From: Diacronema lutheri
Lineage: Eukaryota > Haptophyta > Pavlovophyceae > Pavlovales > Pavlovaceae
NCBI GenBank assembly: GCA_019448385.1
Contig: JAGTXO010000024.1
Coordinates: forward strand, 226,001-290,000
Length of the DNA: 64,000 nucleotides
Reading direction: 5' to 3'
How positions within the stretch are numbered: the first letter of the stretch is position 1; each line of letters begins with the position of its first letter. Of this stretch, positions 18,795 to 29,999 are shown piece after piece. Below the pieces are notes generated by a model. It saw nothing but the letters and a program-made list of their open reading frames with translations, searched no databases and was not told the DNA's origin. A program made the position numbers and the translations under genes.

Positions 18795-19406
18795 ATGTTC
18801 GGCAGTATGGGGGTGTCGCGCCTTCTACGCGCGGTGCTCATCCCCGCGGCCATGAGCGTGGCTGCCGCCTTCAGCGCCGCGGACTCGCCAGCGCTGGTCC
18901 GGCACGGGCGGACCGCACCGGCGATGCACGAGGCTCAGCGGCCGCACGGATCGGCGCCGCAGCCACCGCAGTTGCCGCCGCCGCCGGGCGCCAGCACGCG
19001 CAACCCGCTCCGCCTCGCGGTGCTGCGGCTCGGTGTGACAGAGCCGGCATGGACGTCGCCGCTCAACCGCGAGGCGCGCGCGGGCGTGTTTGCGTGCGCC
19101 GGCTGCGGCGCGGTGGTCTTCTCGAGCGACGCCAAATTTGACTCAGGCTCGGGCTGGCCCTCGTTTTGGCGGTCGGCGGCGGAGGGCACAATTGCGTACA
19201 GACGCGAGTGGGACGGGCGGATCGAGTGCCACTGCGCGGCGTGCGGCGGCCACCTGGGGCACGTGTTCGCCGACGGGCCGCGTGTCGCGCCCGACGACCC
19301 GCCCGCGCCGAAGAGCGACCTGGCGCCGAGCAACGGCCGCCGGCCGCGCTTCTGCGTCAACGGGCTCGCGCTCACCTTTGCACAGCGCGCGGAGGAGGCG
19401 AACTGA
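18795..19406 (+). CDS. msrB: peptide-methionine (R)-S-oxide reductase B, probably plastid
   Basis: 203 aa. The catalytic domain (about 66-195) shows LGVTEPAWTSPLN, zinc Cys pair CAGC, FDSGSGWPSF, second Cys pair CAAC with GGHLGHVF, and the catalytic Cys in RFCVNGLALTF. MsrB reduces methionine-R-sulfoxide with thioredoxin. The N-terminus has a hydrophobic core followed by VAAAFSAAD, a cleavage context with Phe that resembles the signal-plus-transit peptides of complex red plastids. No intron is seen. The enzyme looks complete. Confidence 0.93.
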   Translation: MFGSMGVSRLLRAVLIPAAMSVAAAFSAADSPALVRHGRTAPAMHEAQRPHGSAPQPPQLPPPPGASTRNPLRLAVLRLGVTEPAWTSPLNREARAGVFACAGCGAVVFSSDAKFDSGSGWPSFWRSAAEGTIAYRREWDGRIECHCAACGGHLGHVFADGPRVAPDDPPAPKSDLAPSNGRRPRFCVNGLALTFAQRAEEAN

Positions 19407-19641
19407 TCTGCCTTGATCGGACGTGTGACTGTGATTGGTCTGGTCGTTGCGTGCGGCCCATGTGCACTGCCGTGACGCGCAACGCACTCAGTTGCCGCAC
19501 GGGCATGGCCAGGTGCACGCGAAAATCGCTGCGCAGCTCGTTTCCTCCTCGGGCGGGAACATCGCGGAAAAGGCACGTTTTTTAAAAAGTTGTCGGCGGC
19601 GCAACGACTTTGTCCCTGGGGTGCCGCGGGAGGCCGCGGAG

Positions 19642-21116
19642 ATGGCCGACCACCGCGAGTTCCAGGAGATATGCCTGGAGGTTGACAACGAGCTGACAAC
19701 GCGCGGCTTATCGCTCGACGCTCAGGGCGATTATCGCGGCGCGCTTCGCGCCTTCGAGGCCTCGTACGTGCTCATGTCGTCCGAGTCGTCGCTCGTGTCG
19801 CTGCTCGGCGCGCAGCTGAAGCTCGGCGAGCCCTTCCTCGTCGCGGCGGCGTTCCGCGCGCTGCGCGAGGAGCTGGACGGCGGCGACACGCGCGACGCGT
19901 CGCTAGCCGCCGAGCTCACCGCCGTGCAGCGCAAGCTGGACGAGGCCGAGGCCGCGTGCGCCGCGCGGCGCGCGCTCGCCGCGGCCGACGGCCGGCCGGC
20001 GGCGGCGCTGTATGCGCTCGGCCTCGCGAGCAACCAGCAGGGCGACCCGAAGGCGGCGTACCGCTACTTTGCGTCGGCGTACGCTGCGCAGCCCGCCACA
20101 TCCACCTTCCTCTCGATGCTGAACATGAAGCTCAAGGCGCGCGCGCTGCCGGTCGCCGAGCTCGTGCTCCGCCACCTCGACAGCGCGCTCGAGCCGCAGC
20201 TCGCGATCTCGGAGGCGGAGGCGGCGATGGCGGAGCGGAAGCGCGCGGAGGCGGCGGAGGCGATGCGCCTGCTCCGCGCCGCGCAGCTCGCGAGCGCGCT
20301 CTCGTCGCCGCTCGTCTCGGCGCCGCTCAAGGCGCGCGCGGCCGCGCTCGCCGCGCGGCTGCGCGACGGCGGGCACGGCGCGAACGAGCGCGGCGAGCTG
20401 GCCGAGGCGCACGGCTGCTTCCAGGCGGCGTACGCGCTGCAGCGCCACCCCGCCGACGGCATCTCGATGGCCAACATGAAGGCGAAGAGCGGCGACCTCG
20501 ACGGCGCGCGCGATGACTATCTTGAGCTCATCGCCGCCGCCGACGCTGCAGACGCGAGCCTTGCCGACCGCGCGGCCGACGCATCGCTGCTGCCGGGCGC
20601 GCTCTCGCCACGGCTGCCGGCGAACGGCCGCACGCCGCGCGTCGCGCGCGACGTGCGGCCCGCGGCCGCGCTCGTCGCGCCGCCGTCCGGCGCGGCGCTG
20701 CTCACCGCCGAGCAGCGCGCCACCGTCGAGGGCAAGCTCGCCGCGCTCGACGCGCGGCTCAACGGGCGATGCGCGCGCGGCGCGGGCACGGAGGCGAGCA
20801 CGCGCGCGGCGGGCGGCCCGGCCGCCGCGCCGGGCGGCAAGGGCGCGCGCGCCGCCGGCGCGGCTGGCGCGCCGCCCGCCGCCGCCAAGGCGGCGTCCGG
20901 CGACGCGCGCCGGCGTGAGCAGGCCGGGGCCGAGGCGGCGGCGGCGGCGCGCGACACTGAGATCGAGACGGAGGCGGAGGTGCACGCGCACGCGCAGAAG
21001 CGCGAACGAGAGCGCGCCGACGCCAAGGGGCGCGCCGACGAGGCGGCCGCGCGCGAGCTCGCCGCCGCCGCGCCGCCTCGCGCCGACGGCGCGCGCGACG
21101 CGCCGCCGAGCGGCAA

Positions 21117-21166
<50 letters not shown>

Positions 21167-22832
21167 CGGCGGTGGAGGAGGAGGAGGAGGAGAGGGCACG
21201 CGCGGCGGCGGAGGGGGCCGGCGGTGTGGACGACGCGCCCATTGTGCGCGCGCTCTACGCGGCGGCGAGCGCGGCGGGCGGCTCGGCGGCGGCGGCGAGC
21301 GGTGCGCGCGCTGATGCGCCCGGTCGTCCTAACCAGGATTGCCACTTTGCGCTGCACACGGCGGTTGGGCTCGTCGTCGGCGTGCTCGACGGGCATGGCG
21401 GCGCGCACGGCGCGATCGCGTCGCGCGCCGCAGCCGACGCCATGTGCGCGTGGCTGCGCCGGCCGGAGAAGGCGCGCACGCTCGGCACGGACGCGCAGAC
21501 GGCGCTTGGCGAGCTCTTCCTCGAGGGGCACGTCGGCGCGCTCGACGCGATCGGCAGGGCGACGGGACTCGTCGACACGCTCGGGCGCTGGTCGAGCGGC
21601 GGCCCCGAGGTGGACGCGCGCGTGCGCACCCCGCTTGACGCGGACAGCCGCCTGCCCGTCGAGGGCGGCACGACTGCGACCGTCGTCGCGCTCGTGCACG
21701 GCCGTCAGCTGCTCATCGCGCACGTCGGCGACTCGGACGCGGTGCTCGGCGGCGACGCGATCGATGGCGGCGGCGGCGTCTCGGCGGAGAAGCTGACCGC
21801 CGACCACACACCGTGCTCTCTCGCCGAGTACATGCGAACGCGCGCGCTCGGCGGCGCGGGCGGCGGCCTCGAGTTTGTGTACGACTGCCCGACGGCCGAG
21901 CTGCTGCGCGTCTTTAAGGCAGACGGCGAGATGCCCGAGCTGTCCGCGGAGGGCGCCGAGCAGGCCGACCTGCGCGGCGTTGGTCAGCGCCGCCGCGCGC
22001 GCGCGGCCGCAGCCCGCCCGCCCGCACGCCGCGCGCGCGCGCGCCTCACGCGCCGCGCGCGCGCGGCGGCGCGCGCAGGGTACAAGTCCGTGCGCGCCGA
22101 GCGGCCCGCGCTCGTCGTCGGCCGCGCGCCCAAGGGCGGCAGCGTGCAGCCGCGGCTCGCGGTGACGCGCGCGCTCGGCGACGCGCTCTTGCAGACGCAG
22201 GGCCTCACGTGGAAGCCCGAGGTGACGCTGCTTGACCTGACCGAGCCGGCGAGCGCGCTCGACCCGCTCCTCCTCATCGTCGGTGCGCGCACCGGCGTGC
22301 GCCGCGCGCTGCGCCACGCCCACGCGACGCGCCGCGCCGCTGCAGCGCCTGAGGCGCGCCGCGCGCGCGCACGGCGCGCAGGTTCGGACGGCCTGTGGGA
22401 CCTTTGGCAGTACGACGAGGCCATCGAGGAGCTGCTCGCGTCCGGCCACGACTTGCGCACGGAAGAAGGCGTGCGCGCTGCGAACGACAGCCTCCTCAAG
22501 ATGACGCAGCACAAGGGCGAGGAGCTCCTCGGTGCGCCGCGCCACGCCGCCCGCCCGACCGGCCGCGCGCGCCGCGCGCGCGCGACGTCCGCCGCCACGC
22601 TCAGCGCGCCGCGCGTCGCCCCGGCCGTGCCGCTCCCGCAGGAAACTCAACCGACGATACGACGAGCGTGCTCATTTCGATCATCCCGCTCTCGCACGCG
22701 CAGCCGCAGCCGCCCCTCGCCGACGCCGCGCACGACGCGCGCAGGCCGCCGATTGCCGCCGGCGCGCGCGACGACGACGACGGCGACGGCGACGGCGACG
22801 GCGAGGGCGAGGGCGAAGAGGATTGGGCATGA
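19642..22832 (+). CDS. PP2C-family Ser/Thr phosphatase with N-terminal TPR-like region
   Basis: Exons 19642-21982, 22079-22282, 22382-22531 and 22642-22832 give 961 aa. Residues 1-330 are TPR-like helices (LDAQGDYRGALRAFEASYVL; LASNQQGDPKAAYRYFASAY; NERGELAEAHGCFQAAYAL). A low-complexity Ala/Glu linker follows. The PP2C domain (about 545-950) keeps RPNQD, VLDGHGG, GDSDAVL, TADHTP, LAVTRALGD, GSDGLWD and STDDTTSVL, so the metal ligands appear intact. Each intron falls where family alignment breaks. PP2Cs are Mg/Mn-dependent phosphatases; the TPR-like part would select substrates. The C-terminus is acidic. Confidence 0.87.
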
Positions 22833-23655
22833 CGCGCTCCGAGCGCGTCATCGGGGTAGGCAGCGCGCCGCCCCTTCTCAGCGCGGATGCGTGCGGACGG
22901 CTCACCACTCGCAGGGAAGTGCCTCTGAGATCGTGCCACACAGACCACACTCGCAAGGAACTGCGTCTCCTCTGAGGTCAGGCCACACTCGCAGGGAAGT
23001 GCCTCTCCAAGACGCGAGCCGCCGCGGCGTAGCGGCCTCCCCGGTGCCCGAGGCGTACGCATCCGTGCTTTGCCCCCCGGGCGCACCGTCGGGCGCTCAT
23101 GACGCGGCCTTGCCCGAGTGCAACGCGCGCTTGCTTCTTGGCCATGAGGGCGCTGAGCGCTGAGTGCGGCGTGCGATCGTCGGGGAGCGCCCAGCGTGCG
23201 ATGGCGGCAGCGACGGCGCCGACGACCGCGGCGCGCGTCGTGTGAGCCGCTGACTGGGCGGCTGGTGCGGCCGAGCCGCCTCTGCGACTCGCCCGCAGGC
23301 GGTTGTTGTAACCCTGCGATTTGCCGCGCGCGGCTGTTGCTGCGACAGGCGCGCTCGCGCGCGCGCGCGCCACATCGGCCGGGATGCACGCACCCGCCGG
23401 GCGGCGCCGCTGCCGCTGCGACCCCGCTGCGACGGTCCCTGCGCCAGGCCGGTGCGTGCGCGCGCCTACTCCGGCGACGGCTCGAGCCGTCGGGCGCTGC
23501 CCGCCCTCTTGCCTCGACACGCACCGTGCGCACCGAGCGGCACCGTGCAGCGCCTGCATGCGGGGGCGCATCGAAAGGACTGATGAGAAAAGCGGAGAAA
23601 AAAAAGGACTGAAAAAATAAATGATGACAAGCTTAGGTCACGATGGCCGGCGGGG
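22833..23655. other. 823-bp convergent intergenic region
   Basis: Lies between the stop codons of the PP2C gene (plus) and cullin-4 (minus). It holds the short repeats at 22907-23006 and, near 23590, an A-rich stretch (GAGAAAAAAAAGGAC, AAAAAATAAATGATG). I see no gene with convincing domains; the short readings here are GC-biased chance frames. Confidence 0.6.
22907..23006 (+). repeat. three copies of a 20-bp direct repeat
   Basis: ACTCGCAGGGAAGTGCCTCT occurs identically at 22907-22926 and 22987-23006, with a three-mismatch copy at 22949-22968. Spacings are 42 and 38 bp. The copies sit downstream of the PP2C stop and could be a 3' UTR or regulatory repeat. Too few and too variable for CRISPR. 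Confidence 0.75.
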
Positions 23656-26380
23656 CTAGGCGAGGTAACGGTATGACGACGGGGCCCTCGGGTCCCTCTC
23701 GAGGTACTCGCGGTCAATCAGGCTCTCGATGCGTTTCTTCAGGTCGACCGGCTGGCGAGGCGCGCGCGCGGGCGCAAGGCGTGGGTCGTGCGCGCCGCCG
23801 GATGAGCGCATGACGCGTGGCATACGGCGCGCGCGCGCGCCGCGCGCTCGCGGCGCCGCTCACCGTGAGCGGGAACTTGAGCTGCTCGTAGAGCTCGGTC
23901 AGCAGCAGCGTGTGCGAGAGCGCCTTGCGCGCCTTCATCGTGCGCACGATGGCCGCGTCGATCTGCGGCGGCGGACGCGGCGCGAGCGCGGCGCGCGCTC
24001 GGGCGGCGCGCGTGGGCGGCCGAGCGCGCGCGTTGCGGGCGGCAGGATCAAGGCGTGCGCGCGCCCGCTCGCGAGCGCGCGCGCGCCCGTGCGGCCGGGT
24101 GCGCGTACCTGATACTGCCTGTCGACGCAGACCTTGAGCTCGGTCTGCTCCGCCTCTTCGGCCGTCTCGCGCAGCTGGATCGTGTTGACGCGGATGCGAT
24201 GGAGCTTGTGCTGCAGGCCGTCGTGGAAGGAGAACGCGTCGCCGTCATCGACCTCACGCCCGCGCGGCTCCTTGACGAGCACGCGCACCTTGCCGCACGC
24301 GAGCGACTGCAGCGTCAGGCGCAGCTCCTTGTCCTCTGCATGGGGGGGGGGGGGGGGGGGGTCAAATGGGGGGACGCGCTCGTTGAAGGCGCGGGCGGGG
24401 CGGAAGCGGCGCGGGCCGCGCGCGAGCGCACCGAGGCCGCATCCGGTAGCGATCTCGCGCAGGCTGAGCGCGCGCTGCTGCGCGTCGTTGAAGAGCAGGC
24501 AGACGACCGTCTGCGCCGTCGACAGCTGCAGCTCGTGCGCTCGAGCTGCGAATTGCGCGCGAACGACGCAGTGGCCAAGCGCGTGGACCCACGTGAGGCG
24601 GCGGCCCGAGTGCTTGCCCAGGTAAAAGGCGGTGAAGCGCTCTTGCAGCGCGCACAGCTGCGGCGGCAGATTGAGCTCGATAGGCGGGTAGGGCGGCCAG
24701 AAGCCCGTTGTGAGCACGTGCGTACTCAACTCAATGTCGCTCAAGCCCAGCGGCGGCGCGGCGGCGTGGAAGGCGGCGGTGAGCTCGGCGCTGAGCTCGC
24801 AGTCCTTGAACATACCCTCGAGCTTGTTCGTGAAGCCAGCGCCGCACTCCGCCTTGAGCTTCGAGACGAGCAGCTTCTCCGCGTCGACGTGCGCGCTCCG
24901 ACCGAGCAGCAGCCGTTTCGCGAGGTCCTTCTTGTAAAAGGCCTCGAAGAGGTCCTTGCCCGACAGGTAGCGGAAGAGCGAGATGCCCGCGTCGAGCACG
25001 TGCTCCACGTCCTCCTCGCCGCCGCCCTTAGCGTTGGCGCGCAGCTGCGCATCGAAGAACTTTGCGAGCAGCTCGGCAGGCCGGTTGGCGCGAGCATTCA
25101 CCACCGCCTCGAGGGCCTCGCGCAGCGCGTAGCCGAAGGGCTCGGCGCGCTCGAAGGCGCGGACGTGCAGCTCCTCGCACGCGCGCTTCAGCTCGAGCAG
25201 CCGCGGGATCAGCCCCGCCTCCCCCTCCACGTCGAGCACGAGCGCGCTCCCGACCCTCTGCGCGCGGCGCGGCGTTGCGCGCACGGCGCGTGCGCTCGGA
25301 CGGGCGGTCAGAGTGCGGCGTTCAGCGCACGGTGGTCCAGCGTGCGCGGTCGGCGTGCGGCGGTCAGCGCACGGCAACTCAGGAGACAGGCGCGAGGCAC
25401 GCGCGCGCGCGCACGCGCGCGCGCGCGCGCGCCTTCACGTGCGCCGCCCACGCCTCCTTGAGCAGCCGCAGCTTGCCGACGTGCGAGTACAGAGAGTACA
25501 TGAGGCGCAGGTCGGCGTGCCGCGCCTCTTCGACCAGCGCATCGAAGCCGCGCTCGAGGAGCGCCTCGGCGTGCGGCGTGAGCAACGCGGCGTGCACGGC
25601 GGCGAGCAGCGGCTTGCGCGTGCTCGCGTGCAGGTAGGCGTGCACGCGCCCCGCCTCGTCGCCCAGCCGCGTATCGACATGGCGGAGGTAGTCGCCGACC
25701 GCGCACGCATCGAGCAGCCGCGTGGCCTCGGCGGCGTAGAAGGCGGCGGTATCCTCGAGCAGCGGGCCCTCGAAGCGCTCGGCGTACACCTGCAGCGCGT
25801 TGAACATGCGCACGAGATTGGCGAGCAGCGACCGCTCGATCACCTCGCCCTGCCGCTCGCGCTGCACGTGGAGCAGCACGCCGCCGACCGTTTTGACCAG
25901 CACGTCGGGCAGCGCGAGCAGGTGGTGGCGGAAATGCTGCAGGCCCATGTCCCAGAGCGAGCGCACGCCCGCCGTCTGCAGCGGGTACGTCCGATCGAGC
26001 ACGAGGAAGATCGAGCGGATCATGAGCGACTGCTGGCAGTGGTCGAGCCACGCGCCGTGCACGCGCGCGAGGAACGCCGACGGGTCGGACGAGCTGGCCG
26101 AGGCGAGCTGGCGGAGGGCGCGCTCGGTGTGCTGCTCGCACTCGTGCTCCAGCCGCGCGTACGTCGCCGCCGCCATCTTGTGCGTGCACAGGTCCTCGAC
26201 TGCGCGGTAGAGCTCCTCGAGCGACGACTCGACCGGCCGCTTCTCGTGCACTGCGCGCACGGCGGCCTGGAGCTTGTGCCACGTGGCCAACTCAAAATCG
26301 GCGGGCAGCGATGGCGCGCGCAGCGGCTTGATCACCAGCTTCTTCGCCGCGCCACCCGTCCCCGCCTGGCGCGCGCGCAT
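23656..26380 (-). CDS. CUL4: cullin-4, scaffold of CRL4 E3 ubiquitin ligase
   Basis: Exons 25433-26380, 24432-25257, 24109-24335, 23864-23962 and 23656-23751 give 731 aa (human about 759). KKLVIKP near the start, [30 protein letters not shown] and [13 protein letters not shown] are CUL4 signatures. The cullin homology region has [32 protein letters not shown] and TLQSLACGK. The C-terminal winged helix retains the neddylation lysine ([11 protein letters not shown]) and [18 protein letters not shown]4 pairs with DDB1 and RBX1. Intron 1 starts with GC (CACGTGAAG|GCGCGC) and restores the conserved spacing; intron 2 holds a C20 tract. The start at 26380 precedes the conserved domain closely. Confidence 0.95.
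24342..24361 (-). repeat. 20-bp poly-C (sense strand) tract in CUL4 intron 2
   Basis: G20 on the plus strand, hence C20 in the transcript, ends 3 bases before the terminal CAG of the 24336-24431 intron. It serves as, or replaces, the polypyrimidine tract. Confidence 0.9.
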
Positions 26381-26689
26381 CGCGCGTGCTGAATGCCGGC
26401 CGCTCGCGCGGCGCGGCGCGATGGCGGCGCTCTCGGCGCGAAAAGGAACAAAAAGGCACGAAAAACTCAAAAACATCTTTTATAGCGCGGCTGTGCCAGA
26501 GTCTCATCAGCACACATTTCTCCACCGACTCATCGCCATGCACCGTGGGCCGTGGCCTTCCTGGCGCACTCGTCGGCCGTCGCCTGCGGCCGCGCCAGCC
26601 GACTGTTTTTGTGGCTGGTGGCTGGTAGCGGCGCGCGCGCGCTGCGCCCTCGGCGCGTGCCGACGGCCGCGCGCGCGCACGCGCGCCCA
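26381..26689. other. 309-bp region upstream of CUL4
   Basis: Between the cullin-4 start and the adenylate kinase stop, both on the minus strand. It is locally AT-richer around 26440-26490 (AAGGAACAAAAAGGCACGAAAAACTC and TTTTATAG, read in parts), so it probably holds the CUL4 promoter and the kinase 3' UTR. No gene is evident. Confidence 0.5.
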
Positions 26690-29658
26690 TCAGCTCATGG
26701 CGGGCACTTCGCGCCCCAAGGCCTGGCAAACACGTGCAAAGACGTCCTCCTTGGGCTCCTCGCCCGAGATCTTCCACACGCGCGTGATGGTGCGCAGGTA
26801 GTCGAGGACGGGGAGCGAGGTTGTCTGAAAAGTGGCGAACCGTTTCAGGATACTCTCGCGGTTGTCGTCCACGCGCCCGCTGCTCTCGCCGCGTTTGATC
26901 AAGCGCGCCTCGAGCGTCTCTTGCGACACGTCGAAGAAGAGCACGCCCGACGCGACGCCCAACTGGCGCACGCGCGCGTGCACGGGCGGGAGTAGGGGGG
27001 GGGGAGGGGCATTGCGATGAGGGTGGCGCGCGGCGCGCGTGGCGTGCGCGGCGACGCGGCGCGCGCACCTGCGCCTCAAAGGCCTTGGCGTTGTCCATCG
27101 AGCGCGGGAAGCCGTCGATCAGATAGGGCCCCTGCCGCGAGGCCATCGCCTTTTTGAGCAGGTCGATGGTCGTCTGCGCCGAGACGATCTTGCCCTCCTT
27201 GATCATGGCACCGATCGCGTTGCCCTCCTCCGAGCCGCTCGCGACCTCGTCGCGCAGCAGGTCGCCCGCGCTGAAGTGGGCGAAGCCAAAGTGCTGGGTG
27301 AGCAGCCCGCACTGCGTGCCCTTGCCAGAGCCAGGCCCGCCCAGGACGAAGATCACGTCGTTGGGCGGGCTGGGGCGGGCAATTGCCGGCGCGCCCGCGC
27401 TCGCGTCGCGCGCTGCCACGTCCAAACCCGGTTGGGACGCGGTGGCTACGACGACGCCCAGCTTGCCGAGCATGTCGACGATCGCCGCCTGTACATCCTC
27501 CGCATCCACCGTATGCAGCTCGCGGCCCGACACGCGGTACGCCGCTGCGAGCGCCGCCTCGCCATCCGCAGGCGCGCCAAAGCAAACGGCGAGCGGCGCG
27601 AGCTCGATCTGCGCGCACGGGGGCGGAGGCAGAGGGCGACCCGCCGGCGGAGGCGGACGGGGCGGGTGAGGCGCGCGTGATGGGCGCACGTGCGCTCGAG
27701 ACGAGGGCGCAGTCCGTTGCGCGTGCGGCGGGCAGGCTGAGCGCGCACGGTGCGTGCGAGGAGGGCGAGGGTGGGCGCGCTCAGCCCGCCAGCGCAGAGC
27801 ACGTAGGGGCCCGACCCATCCATCGCCTGCGCGCGCGGGTTGCAGGCGGGGGGCGGGGGGCGGGAGGCGGGGGTGCGGGGGGGGGGGGGGGGGGGCATGC
27901 GGGCGGGTGAGCGCGGAAGCGGAGGCGGCAACGCGACGCGAACACGGGCGCTGCGCGCCGCGCGCGCGCGCCACCCCGCGCGCACCGCATCGAGCATGGC
28001 CGCCGCCTCCGCGGGCACGAGCAGCTTGCCGTTCTCCATGTCCGCGCTCAGCGCAGCCGCGCCGGGCAACCCATTGGCCAGGCCAGACTCAAGCGCGTGC
28101 GCGAGGGAGATGAGCTCGTACGAGTGCGGCGGCGTGCACAGGGCCGCGCACGCCGCTTCGAGCAGCTGCGTGCGCGCACCGAGCAGCACGAGGAGGTTGC
28201 GCCCGTCCTTGCGCGGCTTGTAGGTGCGGCTCGCGCCCGTGACGGACGGCAGCGGCGTGTCCTCGGCGGGCTCGAGACTGAAGCGCGGCACCAAGCTTGC
28301 ATTGGTCGAAACGTGCGGCGTATCATCCGTCGCGGGCGGACCGTCGGCCGGCTCCGCCTCCGGCTGCGGCTCGGCCGCCGCTGGCGGCTCAGCCGGCGGC
28401 TGCGGCTCAGCCGGCGGCTGCGGCTCAGCCGGCGGCTGCGGCTCGGCCGGCAGCGGCTCAGCCGCCGCCGGCGGCTCGGCCGGCGGCTGCGGCTCGGCCG
28501 ACGGCTGCGGCTGCTCGGCGTTGGTGGGCGCGAAGAGCAGCTCGTGCTGTGCTGGGAGCTGCCAGCCGAGGATGGAGACGAGCGCGGCGAAGACCTCCGC
28601 GTCGGTGCCCGACGCGTCGACGCGGTGCACCTTGAGCCCGCCCTGCTCGAGCTGATCGACCATCGGCATCGTGCGCTTGGCGTGCGACGCGAGCCGCTTG
28701 GCAAATTGCTCCTCGTCAAGCGAGCCGTCAAGGCGGAGCGTGCGCGCGTGCGCGACGGCGTCGGAGACGGAAAGCACGATGGCGGAAGACAGGGCGCCCA
28801 CCTGCTCCTCGAAGAGCTTCGCATTCTCCGCCGAGCGCGGGAAGCCGTCGAGAAGGAAAGTCGCGGCGGGCGCGCCGCTCGCGTCCGTCGGCGTCTCGAG
28901 CTGCGAGATCACCTTTTTGTAGAGCGAGGCGTACACGCCGGCCGTGATGATCTTGCCGTCGTTCATCATCGCCGCGATCGCCTTGCCCTCCTCCGACTCG
29001 GACATCACCTCGGTGCGCATCAGCTTTCCCACGACGAGGTGGTGGCAGCCAAAGGCTTGGCTGAGCTTGTCGCACTGTTCACTCACGCCCGTGCCAGGAC
29101 CGCCTGCGCGCGCGCGCGGCGCGGAAGCGCGCACGAGCAGCGCGCGGGTGGGGAGCGCGCACGTGGGCGGGCGGAGCCGGCGCGGGTCGCGACGAAGCGC
29201 GCTGTGGCGCGGAGGGCAGCGCAGCCGCCGCGGCCGATACCGAGCACGAGCACGAGCTGCTTAGCAACGGCCGTGACGCCGCCCATCGGCGCGGCGGACA
29301 CCGCTGCGGGCTGGGGTTCGGGCGGAGGGGCGGCGGGCTCGGCTGGCGCAAGCGTGGGCACGGCTGGCGCGGGCTCAGGCGTGGCCGGCTCCAGCGTGGC
29401 CTGCGTCGCGGCCGCAGGCATCGGTGTTGCGCCCGTCGCCAGCTCGCGCTTTGGCTGCGGCTGCTCGGGCTTTGCCGGCTCGAGCTGCGCGGGCTCGGGC
29501 TGTGCGGGCTCGGGTTGTGCGGGCTCGGGCTGTGTGGGCGCAACCTTGGCGGATGCGGTGGCGGCGGGACTCGGCGTGGCCATGCGCGGTGGGTGTTCAA
29601 TGCCGGCCGGCCCGCCCGACGCCGGTTCCACCGCGCCCTTCGACGCTCCGCATCCCAT
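26690..29658 (-). CDS. triple-lobed adenylate kinase with N-terminal acylation motif, probably flagellar
   Basis: Exons 29241-29658, 27986-29103, 27749-27826, 27069-27608 and 26690-26962 give 808 aa. The start [11 protein letters not shown] is an N-myristoylation sequence with an adjacent Cys suited to palmitoylation. After a Pro/Glu/Gln repeat region, lobe 1 (about 130-330) has a P-loop lacking the lysine ([11 protein letters not shown]) but keeps [13 protein letters not shown]. Lobe 2 (about 436-600) is more degenerate ([12 protein letters not shown]). Lobe 3 (about 620-808) is complete: [33 protein letters not shown] and [12 protein letters not shown]. It should interconvert ATP, AMP and ADP; multi-lobed kinases of this kind occur in flagella. 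Confidence 0.88.
27877..27895 (-). repeat. 19-bp poly-C (sense strand) tract in an adenylate kinase intron
   Basis: G19 on the plus strand within the 27827-27985 intron, with further C-rich sense sequence towards the 3' splice site. Confidence 0.9.
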
Positions 29659-29999
29659 CTTGGGGGCGCGCGAGGTGGGCACCGGGCGAGAAACGACCGC
29701 TGACTTTCAAAAGCCCGCCCATTTCAATTTCCTTTCCTACGAAAACGACGCGTACAAGGCGGGTCAGCGGCGTGCACGGGGCCGAGGCGTGACGAACGGA
29801 GCTTTCTTTGGGAGTCACGACTCTCCGCCCTTCCCCCAGACGAGTCACCGGTGTCGCGTCCTTGCCGTCGCTGGCGTCAACGCTGCCGGCGTGCATCGGG
29901 TGATCGCTCTGACGTTTCCGGCCTGGGGTCAGTCGCACGCCGTGGTGCCATGGCGCCAGCAGCAGCGAGGACAGCGGTCCATCCTGCGCAGTCCACCCG
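29659..29999. other. 341-bp region upstream of the adenylate kinase
   Basis: Between the adenylate kinase start and the QueC stop, both on the minus strand. It contains GTCACGACTC and GAGTCACCGG in inverted arrangement near 29816-29852 and a locally AT-richer stretch near 29720-29750. It probably holds the kinase promoter and QueC 3' UTR; no gene seen. Confidence 0.5.

Noticed and set aside
25439-25441. GT donor (CAC|GTGAAG) for CUL4 intron 1
   Set aside because: It is in phase but removes two residues aligned with human IEYIKAFGS; the GC donor six bases later restores the spacing and matches the SPAG6 GC intron.
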